A stretch of DNA of 64,000 bases from Arachis hypogaea (lineage: Eukaryota; Streptophyta; Magnoliopsida; Fabales; Fabaceae), in contig NC_092040.1 in the NCBI RefSeq assembly GCF_003086295.3, positions 5,642,001-5,706,000 of the forward strand, given 5' to 3'. How positions within the stretch are numbered: the stretch's first letter is position 1; every line of letters starts with the position of its first letter. Shown here in pieces: positions 34,280 through 46,059 of this stretch. Position numbers and translations under genes: made by a program. Under the pieces are notes generated by a model that did not search any database, had not been told where the DNA came from, and saw only the letters and a list, made by a program, of their open reading frames with translations.

Positions 34280-34870
34280 TCACAAGCTATAGTTTCACTA
34301 ATTCTATTTGAAAAGGTTTCATCCCACCGAAGATTGAGCTATTTTCTTGGTTTGTGTTGGTCGGCAGGGTGAATACTAAGGATAGACTGTTTAGATTATG
34401 TGTTATTGATCAGAATGACAAGTGTGTTTTATGTTGTAAGTGTGGAGACTGCTTTTCATTTGTTTGTTGGTTGTGAGCTAACTTAGCAGGTGTGGTGTGC
34501 TTGGTTGCTCGCCCTTGGAAGGATATGGACCTTTCCAGGTACACTAAAGCAACACTTTGAAAGCTGAACAAATATATCAGCTAGGAAGGATGAGAGAAAG
34601 AGCTGCTTCATTGGGTTCTTTGCTATTATCTGAACAATTTAATTAAAAAGGAATGACAGAATCTTCATAAATCATGCCTCAGGTATGGTGAAAATTATGA
34701 ACAGATTATTTACGTTCTCTGATGAATAAATTGGTGGTGAGCCCTTTGGTTATTGATGGCAATGCCGAAGATGACTAGAAGTTGGTTTGTACTTTGATTT
34801 GTCAGATGTTGCTTGTTGGTTTCTTTTTCTTGCTCCATTTCCATTTCGTTGTGTTAATCTCCCTTTACTT
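34280..34870 (+). mobile_element. LINE 3' fragment (zf-RVT region and 3' UTR)
   Basis: Encodes, with frameshifts and stops, the LINE zf-RVT region: FIPPKIELFSWFVLVGRVN, AFHLFVGCELT, LKQHFES, FIGFFAIIW and RNDRIF. It resembles the zf-RVT part of the LINE at 30880-31300 but is a separate, 5'-truncated copy, as is common for LINEs. Confidence 0.7.
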
Positions 34871-34885
34871 TAAAAGAAAATACTG

Positions 34886-35440
34886 TTTTCAGTGCATAAT
34901 AACTATTATCTCTATTGTTTTTGGTATACTATTTATCCAAAAACTTGTATAACAGAAAAAGATAACAGATAAAAGTAAGAAAATATAATAAAACATTTTA
35001 TTAGGTACAAAGAAAGATCCCTCGGATAATTACATTATCTTCTCACAATCTATTTATCTATTAGTAATATATTATAACAGAGCTAACGGTAACTTCCATA
35101 TTTGTTTTTAATTTCACATGATGCTACGTCAGTTTTAAGTGACTCTAGATTTATTCTTAACTTTTTAGAATTTTACTATTTTTTTTTAGGATTTTACAAT
35201 ACCGACAAAGTGATTTAGGAGGTCAAATTCAACCTTTAAACTGTTGCTTAATTATTTCATTGTCATTCTTAATATAACAAGAATAGAATCACGCGTTTTG
35301 TAGAATTTTGGAGACCCACGTTCTACTAAACTGAACTAAGAACGCTTATTATTTATCTTTTTCAATAACATAATAATATTATATTAATAAAATATTATTA
35401 AATTTTAAGTGACCCTAATACATCTTGCCTGCATATACCC

Positions 35441-35539
<99 letters not shown>

Positions 35540-35700
35540 ATCTCAATTGATCCCTTATTACTTCTCCTACCATACATATTAGTAAGAAATAGGGATGATA
35601 GAATTTTAAATTCAAAATTTTATTATTTTTGAATCACTAATTTAGTTTTCATTCAAAATATTTTTCTTATAAAATAAATAGATTTTAAAATAGATATTTA
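34886..35700. repeat. Dispersed repeat, copy A, with (CA)n(TA)n core
   Basis: About 800 bp that recur at 44086-44934: both share GTGCATAATAACTATTAT near the start, CATTTTATTAGGTACAAA, the TCTAGATT/AATTTTGGA...CCCACGTTCTAC segment, a long TA tract and TCAATTGATCCCTTATTA after it. Identity is perhaps 85%. No coding capacity and no clear terminal repeats; an unclassified non-autonomous element or an old segmental duplication. Confidence 0.7.
35441..35538. repeat. (CA)n(TA)n compound microsatellite
   Basis: About 11 CA units followed by about 38 TA units inside dispersed repeat copy A. The equivalent tract in copy B (44694-44755) has TA only. Confidence 0.95.
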
Positions 35701-35867
35701 TATGAGTTATAAGTAAAAAATTTTATTTAATAAAATTATTTTTATTTAAAGGTTCTTTTAAAATTAAATAAAAAGAATTCTAAAATTCTATTTCTTTGAT
35801 TTTATTAAAAAATACCACTATTTGAAACTATTTTAGTTAATATTTATACAAATTTTATATTCTATTA

Positions 35868-36260
35868 GGTAGTATTTGTTTTCAAGTATTGAGACAGAGA
35901 CTGAGAGACTGAGACTCAGTATCGTGTTTGTTAGTTCAGAGACTGGTACTAAAATTTCTGTCTCTGTCTCTAAAATTTCAGTATTTCAGTACCTCCAAAA
36001 AGTAGGGACACAGGGGACTGAAATTTTTAGAGATGAAAACTGAAACTTTAATAACATTTTATACCTAAAATACTTTCATTTCAATTAATTAATTCCAATT
36101 TCACCCTTTGTGCAAATTAAATTAGAATTTCATTCTTGTTTCAATTCCTGTCTCTCATTTTACACCAAACAGAATACTAAAATTTATTTTAATCCCTGTC
36201 TCTTAGTCTCTGTCTCTCAGTATCAGTCTTTCCGTCTCTGTCTCTCCACCAAACGCTACC
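35868..36260. mobile_element. PIF/Harbinger-like (Tourist) MITE
   Basis: A 393-bp element with inverted ends GGTAGTATTTG and (complement of right end) GGTAGCGTTTGG. Subterminal GAGACAGAGACTGAGAGACT is mirrored by GTCTCTGTCTCTCAG near the right end. TTA flanks both sides (35865-35867 and 36261-36263), the 3-bp duplication of PIF/Harbinger elements. No coding capacity. Confidence 0.85.
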
Positions 36261-36339
36261 TTAGAGAATAGAATCCAACTAAATAAGAGTATTCTAACGC
36301 TTGTATTTTTTATACAAAAAAACTTTTTAAATTTCTCGT

Positions 36340-37250
36340 AGAAATTGATTGCGTTGATGAATAAGCTTTCAATGCTGTCCAAAAACCTTTTCTATTTCAA
36401 AGAGTTTTTTGGATTTTTTTAATCTCGTGGTGCGTTTATTTGAAACTATCATACATCTAATATAGTGATAGTGATTGCGCTGATAAATAAGCTTTTAATG
36501 CTGTCCAAAAACTTTTCCTTTTACAAAGAGTTTTTTGGATTTTTTTGTTATCTCGAGGTGTGTTTGTTTGGAACTGTCATGCATCTAATATAGTGATAGT
36601 GATTGCGCTGTCTAAAAACTTTTCCTTTTACAAACAGTCTTTTGGATATTTTTTTTTATTTCGAGGTGCATTTCTTTGGAACTATCATGCATCTAATATA
36701 GTGATAGTGTTGCACTATTGAAAAACCTTTCCTTTTATAAAGAGTTTTTTGGATATTTTTTTTTATCTCAAGGTGCATTTCTTTGGAACTGTCATGCTTC
36801 TAATATAATGATAGTGATTGCGCTATCCAAAAACCTTTCCTTTTATAAAGAATTTTTTGAATTTTTTTTATCTCGAGGTATGTTTCTTTGGAACTGTCAT
36901 GCATCTATATAGTGATAGTGATTGTGCTGTCCAAAGAGGTTTTTGGATTTTTTTTATTTCGGGGTGTGTTTTTTTAAAACTGTCATGCATCTAATATAGT
37001 TTATTTTTTTGGATCTCGATGTGCATTTTTTAGAACTTCCATGTAACAAATAGTTTTTTATTGGGTTTAAGAAAGAGTCTGAATTTTTTTTTGAATAAGG
37101 GAAAGGGTGGATACTGGGAATGAAAACTCGATTTTTTGGAACTGCCATGCAACAAATAGTTTTTTATTGGGTTTAAGAAAGAATCAGAATTTTCTTTTGA
37201 GTAAGAGAAAGGGTGGATAGTGGGAATGGAATCCGCGTCTTTTCCTTGGG
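36340..37250. repeat. Minisatellite block 1, about eight diverged units of 90-130 bp
   Basis: Units carry AAACCTTTCCTTTTACAAAG, a TTTTTTGGATTTTTTT tract, TCTCGAGGTGCGTTTCTTTG and GGAACTGTCATGCATCTAAT. Marker GAACTGTCAT-like strings occur near 36443, 36571, 36681, 36786, 36892, 36977, 37032 and 37139. Followed by sequence (37260-37620) that recurs after block 2. Confidence 0.85.
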
Positions 37251-37887
37251 AAAGAGAAATTTGACTATTGGACTATATTTGCATTTTTAAATTGTATTTG
37301 ATACGTAATATATCAATTTTATTTGTGTTTTAATTTTATATAGATTACTCTATACTTTTAATGTTAATAGGATTTTTTAAATATTACTTTTCATATTTTC
37401 TTATTCTTTAATTTTATATAAGTTATTATATTCTTTCAATGTTAATAAATTCTTTTTAATAGGTATAAGTTGAGTTAAATTCTAATTCATTCTCAAATTT
37501 TATATTTACTTTTGGTTATATCACTGTATAAATCAACATTCGCTTTATATAATTTTTTTTATCCCTTCTCATATAATCAACATTTGGCTATATCTCTTTT
37601 ATTCTAAATAAATAATGTAATTTTACTTTCATTACTTAATCACATTACTTGTATTTTTTTATAGTTTTACACTTTCATTCTAATCACATTACATTATTTA
37701 TTTAGAATAAAAGTGTAAAATTTATTTATTTATAAAAAATACATTACTTTAAGTGTAAAATTAAAAAAATAAATTTATTTAGAATGAAAATAAGGTGATT
37801 AAGTGTAAATATGATTAAAAATAATTGAATACTATGTACAGTAACAAATTGATATTATTGAAGAATAAAATTAAATTTTATTTCTAT

Positions 37888-38099
37888 GTATCGTTTTTGT
37901 CCCCAACGTTTTAGTCCTATTTACGTCCCTAACGTTTCAAAATCGTCTCAATTTTGTCCCGCCGTTAATTTTATTAACGGATCCCTAACGGCAGGACAAC
38001 ATTGAGTCAATTTTAAAACGTTAGAGACGTAAATAGGACGATTGAAACGTTAGGGACAATTTTGAGATTTACCCCAAACGTTGGGGACAAAAACAATAC
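37888..38099. mobile_element. Mutator-like MITE, about 212 bp
   Basis: Inverted ends GTATCGTTTTTGTCCCCAAC (left) and GTATTGTTTTTGTCCCCAAC (complement of right), with the inverted homology continuing through ACGTCCCTAACGTTT and a central CCGTTA/TAACGG hairpin. No clear 9-bp duplication was found. Size and ends recall the peanut AhMITE family, but this is from memory. Confidence 0.75.
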
Positions 38100-38639
38100 T
38101 TTAATCTCACTACAATTTTACTACTAATCTCTAATCTCACTATTATTTTAATTAAATTAAAATATTTAAAAATTATTACTACGTTAATTATCAACATTAA
38201 TAAACAACTAATCTAACATTATCACTATTATTTTAGTTAAATCAAAATTATTAAAAATTATTATTACTACACTAATCTAATCTCTAACATTATCACTATA
38301 ATAAACTATTAATTTCTAACATTATAATTATTATTTTTATTTAATTAAAATATTTAAAAATAAAACTTACATAATTAGGATGATCAAGATAATTAATAAT
38401 GTAAAATTCGGGACGATTAACATCTTTTACTCTCGTTCTTTTTGGCATAACAGGCAATGGTCCAAATTTTTTTCTTTTTTGGAAGTTTGGATTGGTGTTA
38501 ACAATGGAGGAGAATGTGAAAGTGAAGGTCATCGGGTTGTGTTGTTGAATGAAAGTGAAAGAGGGAAACCATATCCCATTGCTTCGGGTGTATACAAAGT
38601 GAAGGAGGGCCAACTTGCATGCTCGACGCGTGGTTGGTG

Positions 38640-38735
38640 GGACACAAATCGGACGGTCTGATTTGTGTACCTCCCCAACTTAAAATCGGACTGTCCGATT
38701 AGTTGATTGAAAACGGACCGTCCGATTTGAAGATC
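38640..38735. repeat. Cluster of AATCGGAC/GTCCGATT palindromic motifs
   Basis: Within about 90 bp the motif AATCGGAC or its complement GTCCGATT occurs repeatedly, in pairs that can fold back (for example near 38649-38664, 38685-38700 and 38713-38728). The surrounding 38400-38790 is less AT-rich than its neighbourhood and may be part of an unrecognised element. Confidence 0.6.
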
Positions 38736-38809
38736 CTGGCCGTCACATTCGGGTGAAGCACCTAGCACCCCCACAACCTTGTTATACACCATATTACTCC
38801 CAGTATAGA

Positions 38810-39480
38810 AAATAAAATTCTGTCATTTTTCAAAGAGCTTTTTGAATTTTTTTGAATCTCGAAGTGCGCTTCTTTGGAACTGTCATACAACTAATATAAT
38901 TTTTTATTGCCCTACGAAAAGATCTATCCAAAAAACCTTTTCTTTTTCAGAGTTTTTTGAATTTTTTTTGGATATCAAGGTGTGTCTCTTTTAAAGAACC
39001 AAAAACCTTTCCTTTTTCAAAGAGTTTTTTTTATTTTTTTTTTTGGATCTTGAGATGCGTTTCTTTGAAACTGCCAAAAACCTTTCCTTTTCCAAAGAGA
39101 TTTTTGAATTTTTTTCGATCTCGAAGTGCGTTTTTTTAAAACTGCCATGCAACTAATATAATTTTTTATTGCCCTACAAAAAGATCTGTCCAAAAAACCT
39201 TTCCTTTTTCTTGAATTTTTTGAATTTTTTTTTGATATCAAGTGTGTCTCTTTGGAAGAGCCAAAAATCTTTCTTTTTTTAAAGAGTTTTTTTATTTTTT
39301 TTGGATCTTAAGATGCGTTTCTTTGGAACTGTCATGTAACTAATATAATTTTTTATTGCTCTATGAAAAGATCTATCCAAAAATCTTTCCATTTCCAAAG
39401 AGTTTTTTGAATTTTTTTTTATCTTGAGGTGCGTTTTTTTGGAACAACTGGGGCGTATTGGGTCGATTCTTTTGAGTAAG
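38810..39480. repeat. Minisatellite block 2, related to block 1
   Basis: Same unit type as 36340-37250 (CCAAAAACCTTTCCTTTT, TTTTTTGAATTTTTTT, GGTGCGTTTCTTTGGAACTG), with five or six units. The flank 39499-39800 matches 37262-37600 in the same orientation (TTGATACGTAATATATCAAT and neighbours), so block plus flank were duplicated together. Confidence 0.85.
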
Positions 39481-39799
39481 GGTAGGGATGGATAACGGTT
39501 CGACTATATCCACATTTTTAAATTGTTATTGATACGTAATATATCAATTTTATTTGTGTTTTAATTTTATATAGATTACTCTATACTTTCAATATTAATA
39601 GGATTTTTTAAATATTATTTTTTATATTTTTTTATTCTTTAATTCTATATAGGTTACTATATAAAATTTTAATAAGTTTAAATTGACTTAAATTTTAATT
39701 TATTCTCACATTTTATATTTACTCTTTGTTATATCTCTATATATAAATCAACATTCACTTTACACAATTTCTTTATCCCTCCTCATATAATCTTATATC

Positions 39800-40454
39800 C
39801 TTCTATTCTTTTTAGTGTAAATGATTTATTGATAACTAATCATATATTATTATATTAATAAAAATAATTACTTTTCACAATTATTATTTAACAAGACATA
39901 TAAATGCATGAATTTAATTAATTAGATAATTATACAAAATTTTTTATATTAAAATTAAACTCATATATAGGTAAAAAAATAATAAAATAAAATACAAATA
40001 TAAATATTATCAAACTTTTGCAAAGATCAAAATTGATAAATGTAATATTTATTTAAATTGATAATAATAATAATAATAATAATTAATTGCAGTTTATATG
40101 AATAAACATTTTATTTAATCACCCATTAATTTAAAAACTTAGCTTTACAAGGATACACATAAAATATATGATAATTAAATAAAAGATCTGACAAAAATTG
40201 AATAAAATAAGAGAAAGAAGACAAGAATCTCAATCTTCTCTTTATTGGGTATCCGTTTTTCAAGATTACAACTTTACCAAATTAATATCTTCACAAAGAG
40301 AAGACTTACGTAGCCCACTGATTGGATTTTTGTTTTTTTAAAATCTGATTATAAAAGGAGAGAAAGAAAATAAATGAGAAATGAGTTATTGATTTAATTT
40401 CAAGATACCTATGTTGTAGCAAAACTTAATTATCTATAAATCTCTGTTGGCTAA
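39800..40454. other. AT-rich spacer
   Basis: No gene or element recognised beyond an (AAT)n-like run near 40065-40083. Confidence 0.5.
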
Positions 40455-40635
40455 GAATTTGATGGTCCCAAAACGTTTGGACCATTAAATGGTCCCATAA
40501 CAAAACATGTTTTTTAAGTTTTTTTAATAATTGTTGAATAGTCATTTTCTAATTTTAATTACAAATTAACCCCATATATTTTATTTAATTATAAAAACTA
40601 TTTTTTATTTTATAAATTTTTTGACCATTCCAATC

Positions 40636-41107
40636 GATTAAAAGTTTATATTTGATTCGTAACGTTCGTCCAGGACTGTGAAATCGTGTTTCTTTGAAAA
40701 TTAATCGATTAGATTATCAAAACAATCGATTGAATTTCAGGTTCCCATAACTCAATCGATTGGACTACAGGTTACCACAAAACAATCGATTGAAAATTGC
40801 AAGGCAGCATGGTTTTTGCAAAAATCAATCGATTGGTCATATTATCCAATCGATTGAACGATGACTAAAATGTAGGTTTTTTTAAAATTCAATCGATTGC
40901 TTATACTACCCAATCAATTGAATACTTCAAAACAATCTAAGGTCTCACAATTCAATCGATTGGTTGTGTTACCCAATCGATTGAAGTCATCAAAACAATA
41001 TGGATTTGTCCAATTCAATCGATTGGTTATGTTATCCAATCGACTGAAAGCTTCAAAGCAATATGAATTTGCCCAATTCAATCGATTGGTTGTGTTACCC
41101 AATCGAT
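40636..41107. repeat. CAATCGATTG palindrome array, left arm
   Basis: About 15 copies of CAATCGATTG or one-base variants in 470 bp, often in pairs 20-22 bp apart with a GGTTGTGTTACC-type spacer. Subterminal repeats of this kind are transposase-binding sites in some DNA transposons; that role is inferred here. Confidence 0.85.
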
Positions 41108-41481
41108 CGAAGACTTTTACAATTTTTCTCTATTTCTATGCACTATAGACATATTTTATTTTAAAAAAATCATATTTTATGATGAAGTAATGTCATTTTC
41201 ATTTATTATTTCAACAACAATGTCATACAAATTTTATGTCTTGTAAATTATATTTCATTTTATATAATTAATTTGTAAAAAAATTCTATATCTTTTTATT
41301 TGTTTGCATTCTATTTTGTTCTTTTCATTTGTTCAAGATTTGTCCTCTTTATTGAATCTTGACTAGAAAAAAAAACACTATGCAATATATATCAAAGTAT
41401 TTTAATAATCTGTTCATATATTGCTAGTGACATATATGAAGTATATATATTACAAATTTTTAATCAATTCTTCCTAGATTA

Positions 41482-41709
41482 ACAATGAAAGCCCCCTTTC
41501 CAATCCTCCATTAGAGCGATAGGACTTTTAGACTTATCATCTTCAGATTTTACAGTTTCCGTAGGAGGCACACAATCCGTTATTTTCTCATTGTAAAGCT
41601 CTAATAACGTTACTTTCATGTTGTGCTCTGCATTCTGAGCCTCCAATATATCGAACATCTATTTCACAGCTCCGGAGATGACACCAGCATCACTCGGCAA
41701 TTTGCCATT
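41482..41709 (-). pseudogene. Captured kinesin-5 (KIN-5) motor-domain exon fragment
   Basis: On the minus strand, after an acceptor-like TCGTGCAG, the frame reads NGKLPSDAGVISGAVK, a stop, then MFDILEAQNAEHNMKVTLL, ELYNEKITD and KSPIALMEDWKGG. These are the known KIN-5 motor phrases around loop and switch regions, with the stop replacing a conserved Gln. The exon begins at a splice site, so genomic DNA rather than cDNA was captured. It lies between the two inverted arms; no donor locus is in this window. The adjacent stretch up to 41936 may be captured intron or exon sequence but was not recognised. Confidence 0.8.
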
Positions 41710-42240
41710 CTGCACGATGAAGAGCACAAAAGGATAATTGAATTTCAATACAAAACATTTGAGTAGACATAAAAAGCAGTTAAAACAGGAAAATATTGAA
41801 TATCTCTTGCACCGCCGATATTTCCTGCACCACCGGTATTTCCAGTTGGGGGTGTTTGATATGAATTTCTCAAAAAGGAGGAACATTTCAAGCAATGAAT
41901 TCCCTGTAAAAAATAAGAACATTCATTACCAGCCAATGCATGATTTCAAAAAAGGATAAGTCAAAAGACATTATAACTACCCAGGCATCGAGTCATAAGT
42001 CTGCACCACTCTCTCATGATACATAAAGAGATTGATACACGATTCTAATGGTGGGATTGAATAATTGGTGATAGATTATTCACCAATTTACAATGTTAAT
42101 ATTAAAGAAAAGATAAGATTAGAGTATCTAAATCAAAATAAAGTCTTAAAAATTGAAGATTGAATTTTAAAGTTAAGATAGATGAATAATAAGATAATAA
42201 TTTATAAAAACGACAAGAAAATTGAAAATGGCATAGTACA

Positions 42241-42660
42241 CAATTCAATCGATTGGGTAACATAACCAATCGATTGAATTGGGCAAATCCATATTGCTTT
42301 GATGACTTCAATCGATTGGGTAACACAACCAATCGATTGAATTGTGAGACCTCAAGTTACTTTGGAGCATTCAATCAATTGGGTAGTACAAGAAATCGAT
42401 TGAATTTTAAAAAACCAACATTTTAGTCATCGTTCAATTGATTGGGTAATATGACCAATCGATTGATTTTTGCAAAAACCATGCTGCCTTACAATTTTCA
42501 ATCGATTGTTTTGTGATAACCTGTAGTCCAATCGATTGAGTTATGAAAACCTGAAATTCAATCGATTATTTTGATAATTCAATCGATTGATTTTCAAATA
42601 AACATGATTTCACAGCCCTGACGAACGTCACAAATCAAATATAAACTTTTAATCGATTGG
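42241..42660. repeat. CAATCGATTG palindrome array, right arm
   Basis: Mirror-image counterpart of the left array, with matching spacers in reverse order; a few copies are degraded (for example CAATCAATTG near 42373). Confidence 0.85.
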
Positions 42661-42922
42661 AATGACTAAAAAGTTTATTACGATCAATGGAAGATCTAAT
42701 TCGTTATTGTTTTTTATTTTGATTGTTAATAAACATAATAGATGAATGATAAAATAATAATTTATAAAATAAAAAATAGTTTTTATAATTAAATAAAATA
42801 TATAGGATTAATTTGTAATTAAAATTTGAAAAGAACTATTTAGCAGTTGTTAAAAAAACTTAAAAAACATGTTTTGTTATAGAACCATTTAATGGTCCAA
42901 ACGTTCTGGGACCACCAAATCC

Positions 42923-44085
42923 AGTATCCTTAGATTCATAAGTTTTTTAATTAAGGTATATAAGTTGTCTTAAGTTTTCAATAGTTAAAAATCTATGAAT
43001 GATTCATTTTAATTCCAATTTATATATATATGTTCTCATAAAAAAAATTTAAAAACCTATTATTTGTTTTTATATTTAATTACATAATATCGTATTAATA
43101 TAATATCAATATACATAATTATATTAAAAAGAATGATTCAATTAAATAATAATATAAATAATAAAATAACATAATGAAATTAAACTCATGATATTTGTAT
43201 GTTTAATTATAGACATGCTATGGCAATTAATAAAAATAATAATAAAATTATTTTTGAGGCTTTTTTTGGATTGTATCTTTAGATATAGATTAAAAAAAAT
43301 AGAGATAAAAAGTGCTTAAAATGAGAAACAGAGAGATAAATACATAGACAAAAGTCTCAAAAAAAAAAATTATCACTCCAAAAATTATGACAAAAAACTC
43401 AATCAAAAGAAAGACATTTTTGTTAACTTTTCTTTTTGTTTTGTTCTTATAAAAATGATAAATTTTTAAATTTTAATTCTCTCTCTTCTTTTTTTTTTTA
43501 CAAAAAAAAACTAATTTAATATTTTATTCAAATTGATAGTTAAATAATTACGGTCAAGAGTGAGATAAATAACTAAAGGTTACTTTTATCCTATTTTAAA
43601 CCTACTCTCAGTATGTAGATTTTTTCTAAATTTTTCTAAAGATAAAGATTTAAACTCCATATTTTTATCTTTTTTTCTTTCTTTTTTATAAAAAAGAAAG
43701 AAAAAAAAAGATGAAAAAAACCTAATGGATTTCCAATTTATGCAAAATGCTTTTCTTTCAATTTTGAATTTTTAAAATGTCCAAGATATGTTTTACATCT
43801 TCTATCCGAAAATCTTTTATTTTCATAAGGTTTTTGTGACTGGTATTAAAAAGGTCCAATAATGTATGTATATTGGACCTTTTGAGACAATTATAGATCC
43901 AGGGAGGCATTTCTAATTGGTCAATAAAAAAAGATTTTAAGATAAATAACTAAAAGTTACTTTTATCCTATTTTTTATATAAAATCATCAATAATTTGGG
44001 ATAGATATTGTAAATAAGTTTTCATATAATTTTGTTGTTTTTATTCTCACAAATAATCTAATTAATAATAGAAATTAATATCGTT
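42923..44085. other. AT-rich spacer with a poly-T/poly-A hairpin
   Basis: No gene recognised. A hairpin of CTTTTTTTCTTTC and its complement lies at about 43668-43715. The phrase GTTACTTTTATCCTATTTT occurs twice (near 43580 and 43955). Confidence 0.55.
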
Positions 44086-44691
44086 TTCGGTGCATAATAA
44101 CTATTATTTCTACTGTTTTTGGTGTACTATTTATCCAAAAAGTTGTACAGCGAAAAAAATAATAGATAAAAGCAAAAAAATATAGTAGAAACATTTTATT
44201 AGGTACAAAAAAATATTTCTCGAATAATTACATTATCTTCGCACAATCTATCTATCTATTAATTAGTAATATATTATAATAGAACTGAATATAACTATTG
44301 TATTTATTCTTAATTTCTTAAGTTTTTAACATGATGCCACGTCAGTTTTAAATGACTCTAGATTCATTCTTAACTTTCTAGAGTTCTACGATTCTTTTCT
44401 AGGATTTTACAATACTGACGAGGTAATTTAGGAGGTCAAACTCAACCTTTAAACTATTGATTAATTATTTCATTATCATTCTCAATATAATAAAAATGGA
44501 ATCACACTCCGTAGAATTTTGGAAACCCACGTTCTACCCAATAATTTTGGAATCACACTACCGAACTGAATTAAAAGCGCTTATTATTTATTTTTTTATT
44601 AACATAATAATATTTTATTAATAAAATATTATCAAAATTTAAGTGACCCAATACATCTTACTTGCATATACCATATACTATATACAAATAT

Positions 44692-44757
<66 letters not shown>

Positions 44758-44934
44758 CTGATTTGAATTGGTCTCAATTGATCCCTTATTATTTCTCCTA
44801 CGATAAGTATTAGTTCGAGATAGGGACGATAGGATTTGAAATTAAAAAAACTTATTATTTTTGGATCACCAATTTAGTATTCCATTTAAAATATGTTTTC
44901 TTCTTATAAAATAAATGGATTCCAAAATAGATAC
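44086..44934. repeat. Dispersed repeat, copy B, interrupted by the gypsy element
   Basis: Second copy of the repeat at 34886-35700, same orientation. It is cut at 44934 by the LTR retrotransposon; sequence after the retrotransposon (50929 on) does not obviously continue the repeat. Contains a TA tract at 44694-44755. Confidence 0.7.
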
Positions 44935-45397
44935 TGTTCAGTGGACCGGTTGCCAAACAGGTCGGATGAACGGAACAGATATGAGTGGAGAAGGGAATCT
45001 GGACCTAGGCTGCTGGTGAATGGATGTGCCACCGGGTTCATGTCTGAAGGTGGATGGATGGAGCCTCGCGATCTCCCGAGCTGTGGAGTTGAAGAGGGGG
45101 GAGCCACCTGCAAAAGAGACTCCAACGCCCAAGTCAGGATCCGTATAGATAACAGTAAGAGTGAGGGTGTAGTGACGTACCTCGGGGAGGGGTAGGGCCC
45201 TCCCCCTATATACTCTGTACCTAGGGCGGGTCTCACAAGAGCAGACCCTCCTTCCAGGAAGTTTTCTTTCCCCCAACTGTCAGGTGTCTTGCTGGAGGGG
45301 TGGAGATGTCGGGTTGGCCTCCTGATTCGGGTTCGACGTGCCCGTCGGGTCAGCTGCCCGGGCCGGGGCATCATGCTAGCTAGGCCGGGCCGGAACA
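44935..45397 (-). repeat. 3' LTR of the gypsy element
   Basis: 463 bp, TG...CA. Compared with the other LTR it keeps a segment around 45082-45108 (GAGTTGAAGAGGGG...) that the other lacks in part. Confidence 0.88.
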
Positions 45398-46059
45398 GTG
45401 CCCCCAACGCGCCAGCTATGGTCGTTAGTGCCATTGTTGGCGTGTTCTGATCTCCTTCAATGGTATCACCGCGGGGTCGTCCGCTCGTGATTGGGGCGTA
45501 CCTTCTACGTGCGAATGGGTTTCCTCGTCTCGAGGGATTGTCATTTGTCACCTCGTTCTCCGAGCTGGGCATTTAATGCTCTTAATCACTGATTTGAACC
45601 CTTAGTGAAATGTCTATTCTACCTCTGTCTTTCTTGCTTCTGGGCGTTAGTTACCTGTTCATTTTTCAATGCTTTTGTGTTCCAATTTCGCACTCCCAAA
45701 TTGCTATAACACACTCTTCCTTCCCTTTCCACATTCTCTGAAGCTCGTCATTCCTAATCGCTCCTAACTTGTCCAATCTTTCCTCGATACTCCCCAATTT
45801 CTTTCGATCATCATCATTATCTTGGTAAGTTTTTCCTTTCTTTCCTGCTTCTTAACTTTGTTGCGTGCTCATGTTGCTTATGTGCTTTCCCCTGTTCATG
45901 CCTATTTGGATTAGGTTCCTGATTTTTGGTCTTTATTTAGCTGTAGATTTAGCCTTGGCTTAACTGTAGATAGGCTCACTGTAGCATTTAGCGTTAGTTC
46001 CTGTTTTCCTGACCTACCGACCTTATAGTCTGACCTTGAGTGGTGTTCCCACTGTAGGT

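Larger units (their letters stand above)
40455..42922. mobile_element. Non-autonomous transposon with about 650-bp terminal inverted repeats and a captured kinesin fragment
   Basis: Left arm (about 40455-41110) and right arm (about 42240-42922) are inverted copies: GGTCCCAAAACGTTTGGACC near the left end is matched by the complement at 42894-42913, and the order of internal motifs mirrors. The right arm has an extra stretch of about 85 bp near 42680-42770. Each arm carries some 15 copies of the palindrome CAATCGATTG or close variants. The centre (41110-42240) has no transposase but holds a kinesin-5 gene fragment. Long inverted repeats with captured gene sequence point to a Mutator-like (Pack-MULE) element, yet I found no 9-11 bp target duplication, so class is an inference. 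Confidence 0.75.

Noticed and set aside
35415..35615. Minus-strand frame of Tyr-Ile repeats
   Set aside because: Translation of the TA microsatellite only.
39838..40090. AT-rich stretch as a matrix attachment region or origin
   Set aside because: AT richness is general in this spacer; no specific motif supports such a call.
40455..42922. Reading the inverted arms as an assembly artefact or an inverted gene duplication
   Set aside because: The arms differ by many small changes and an 85-bp insertion, and no gene lies in them, which fits diverged transposon ends rather than a duplicated contig.
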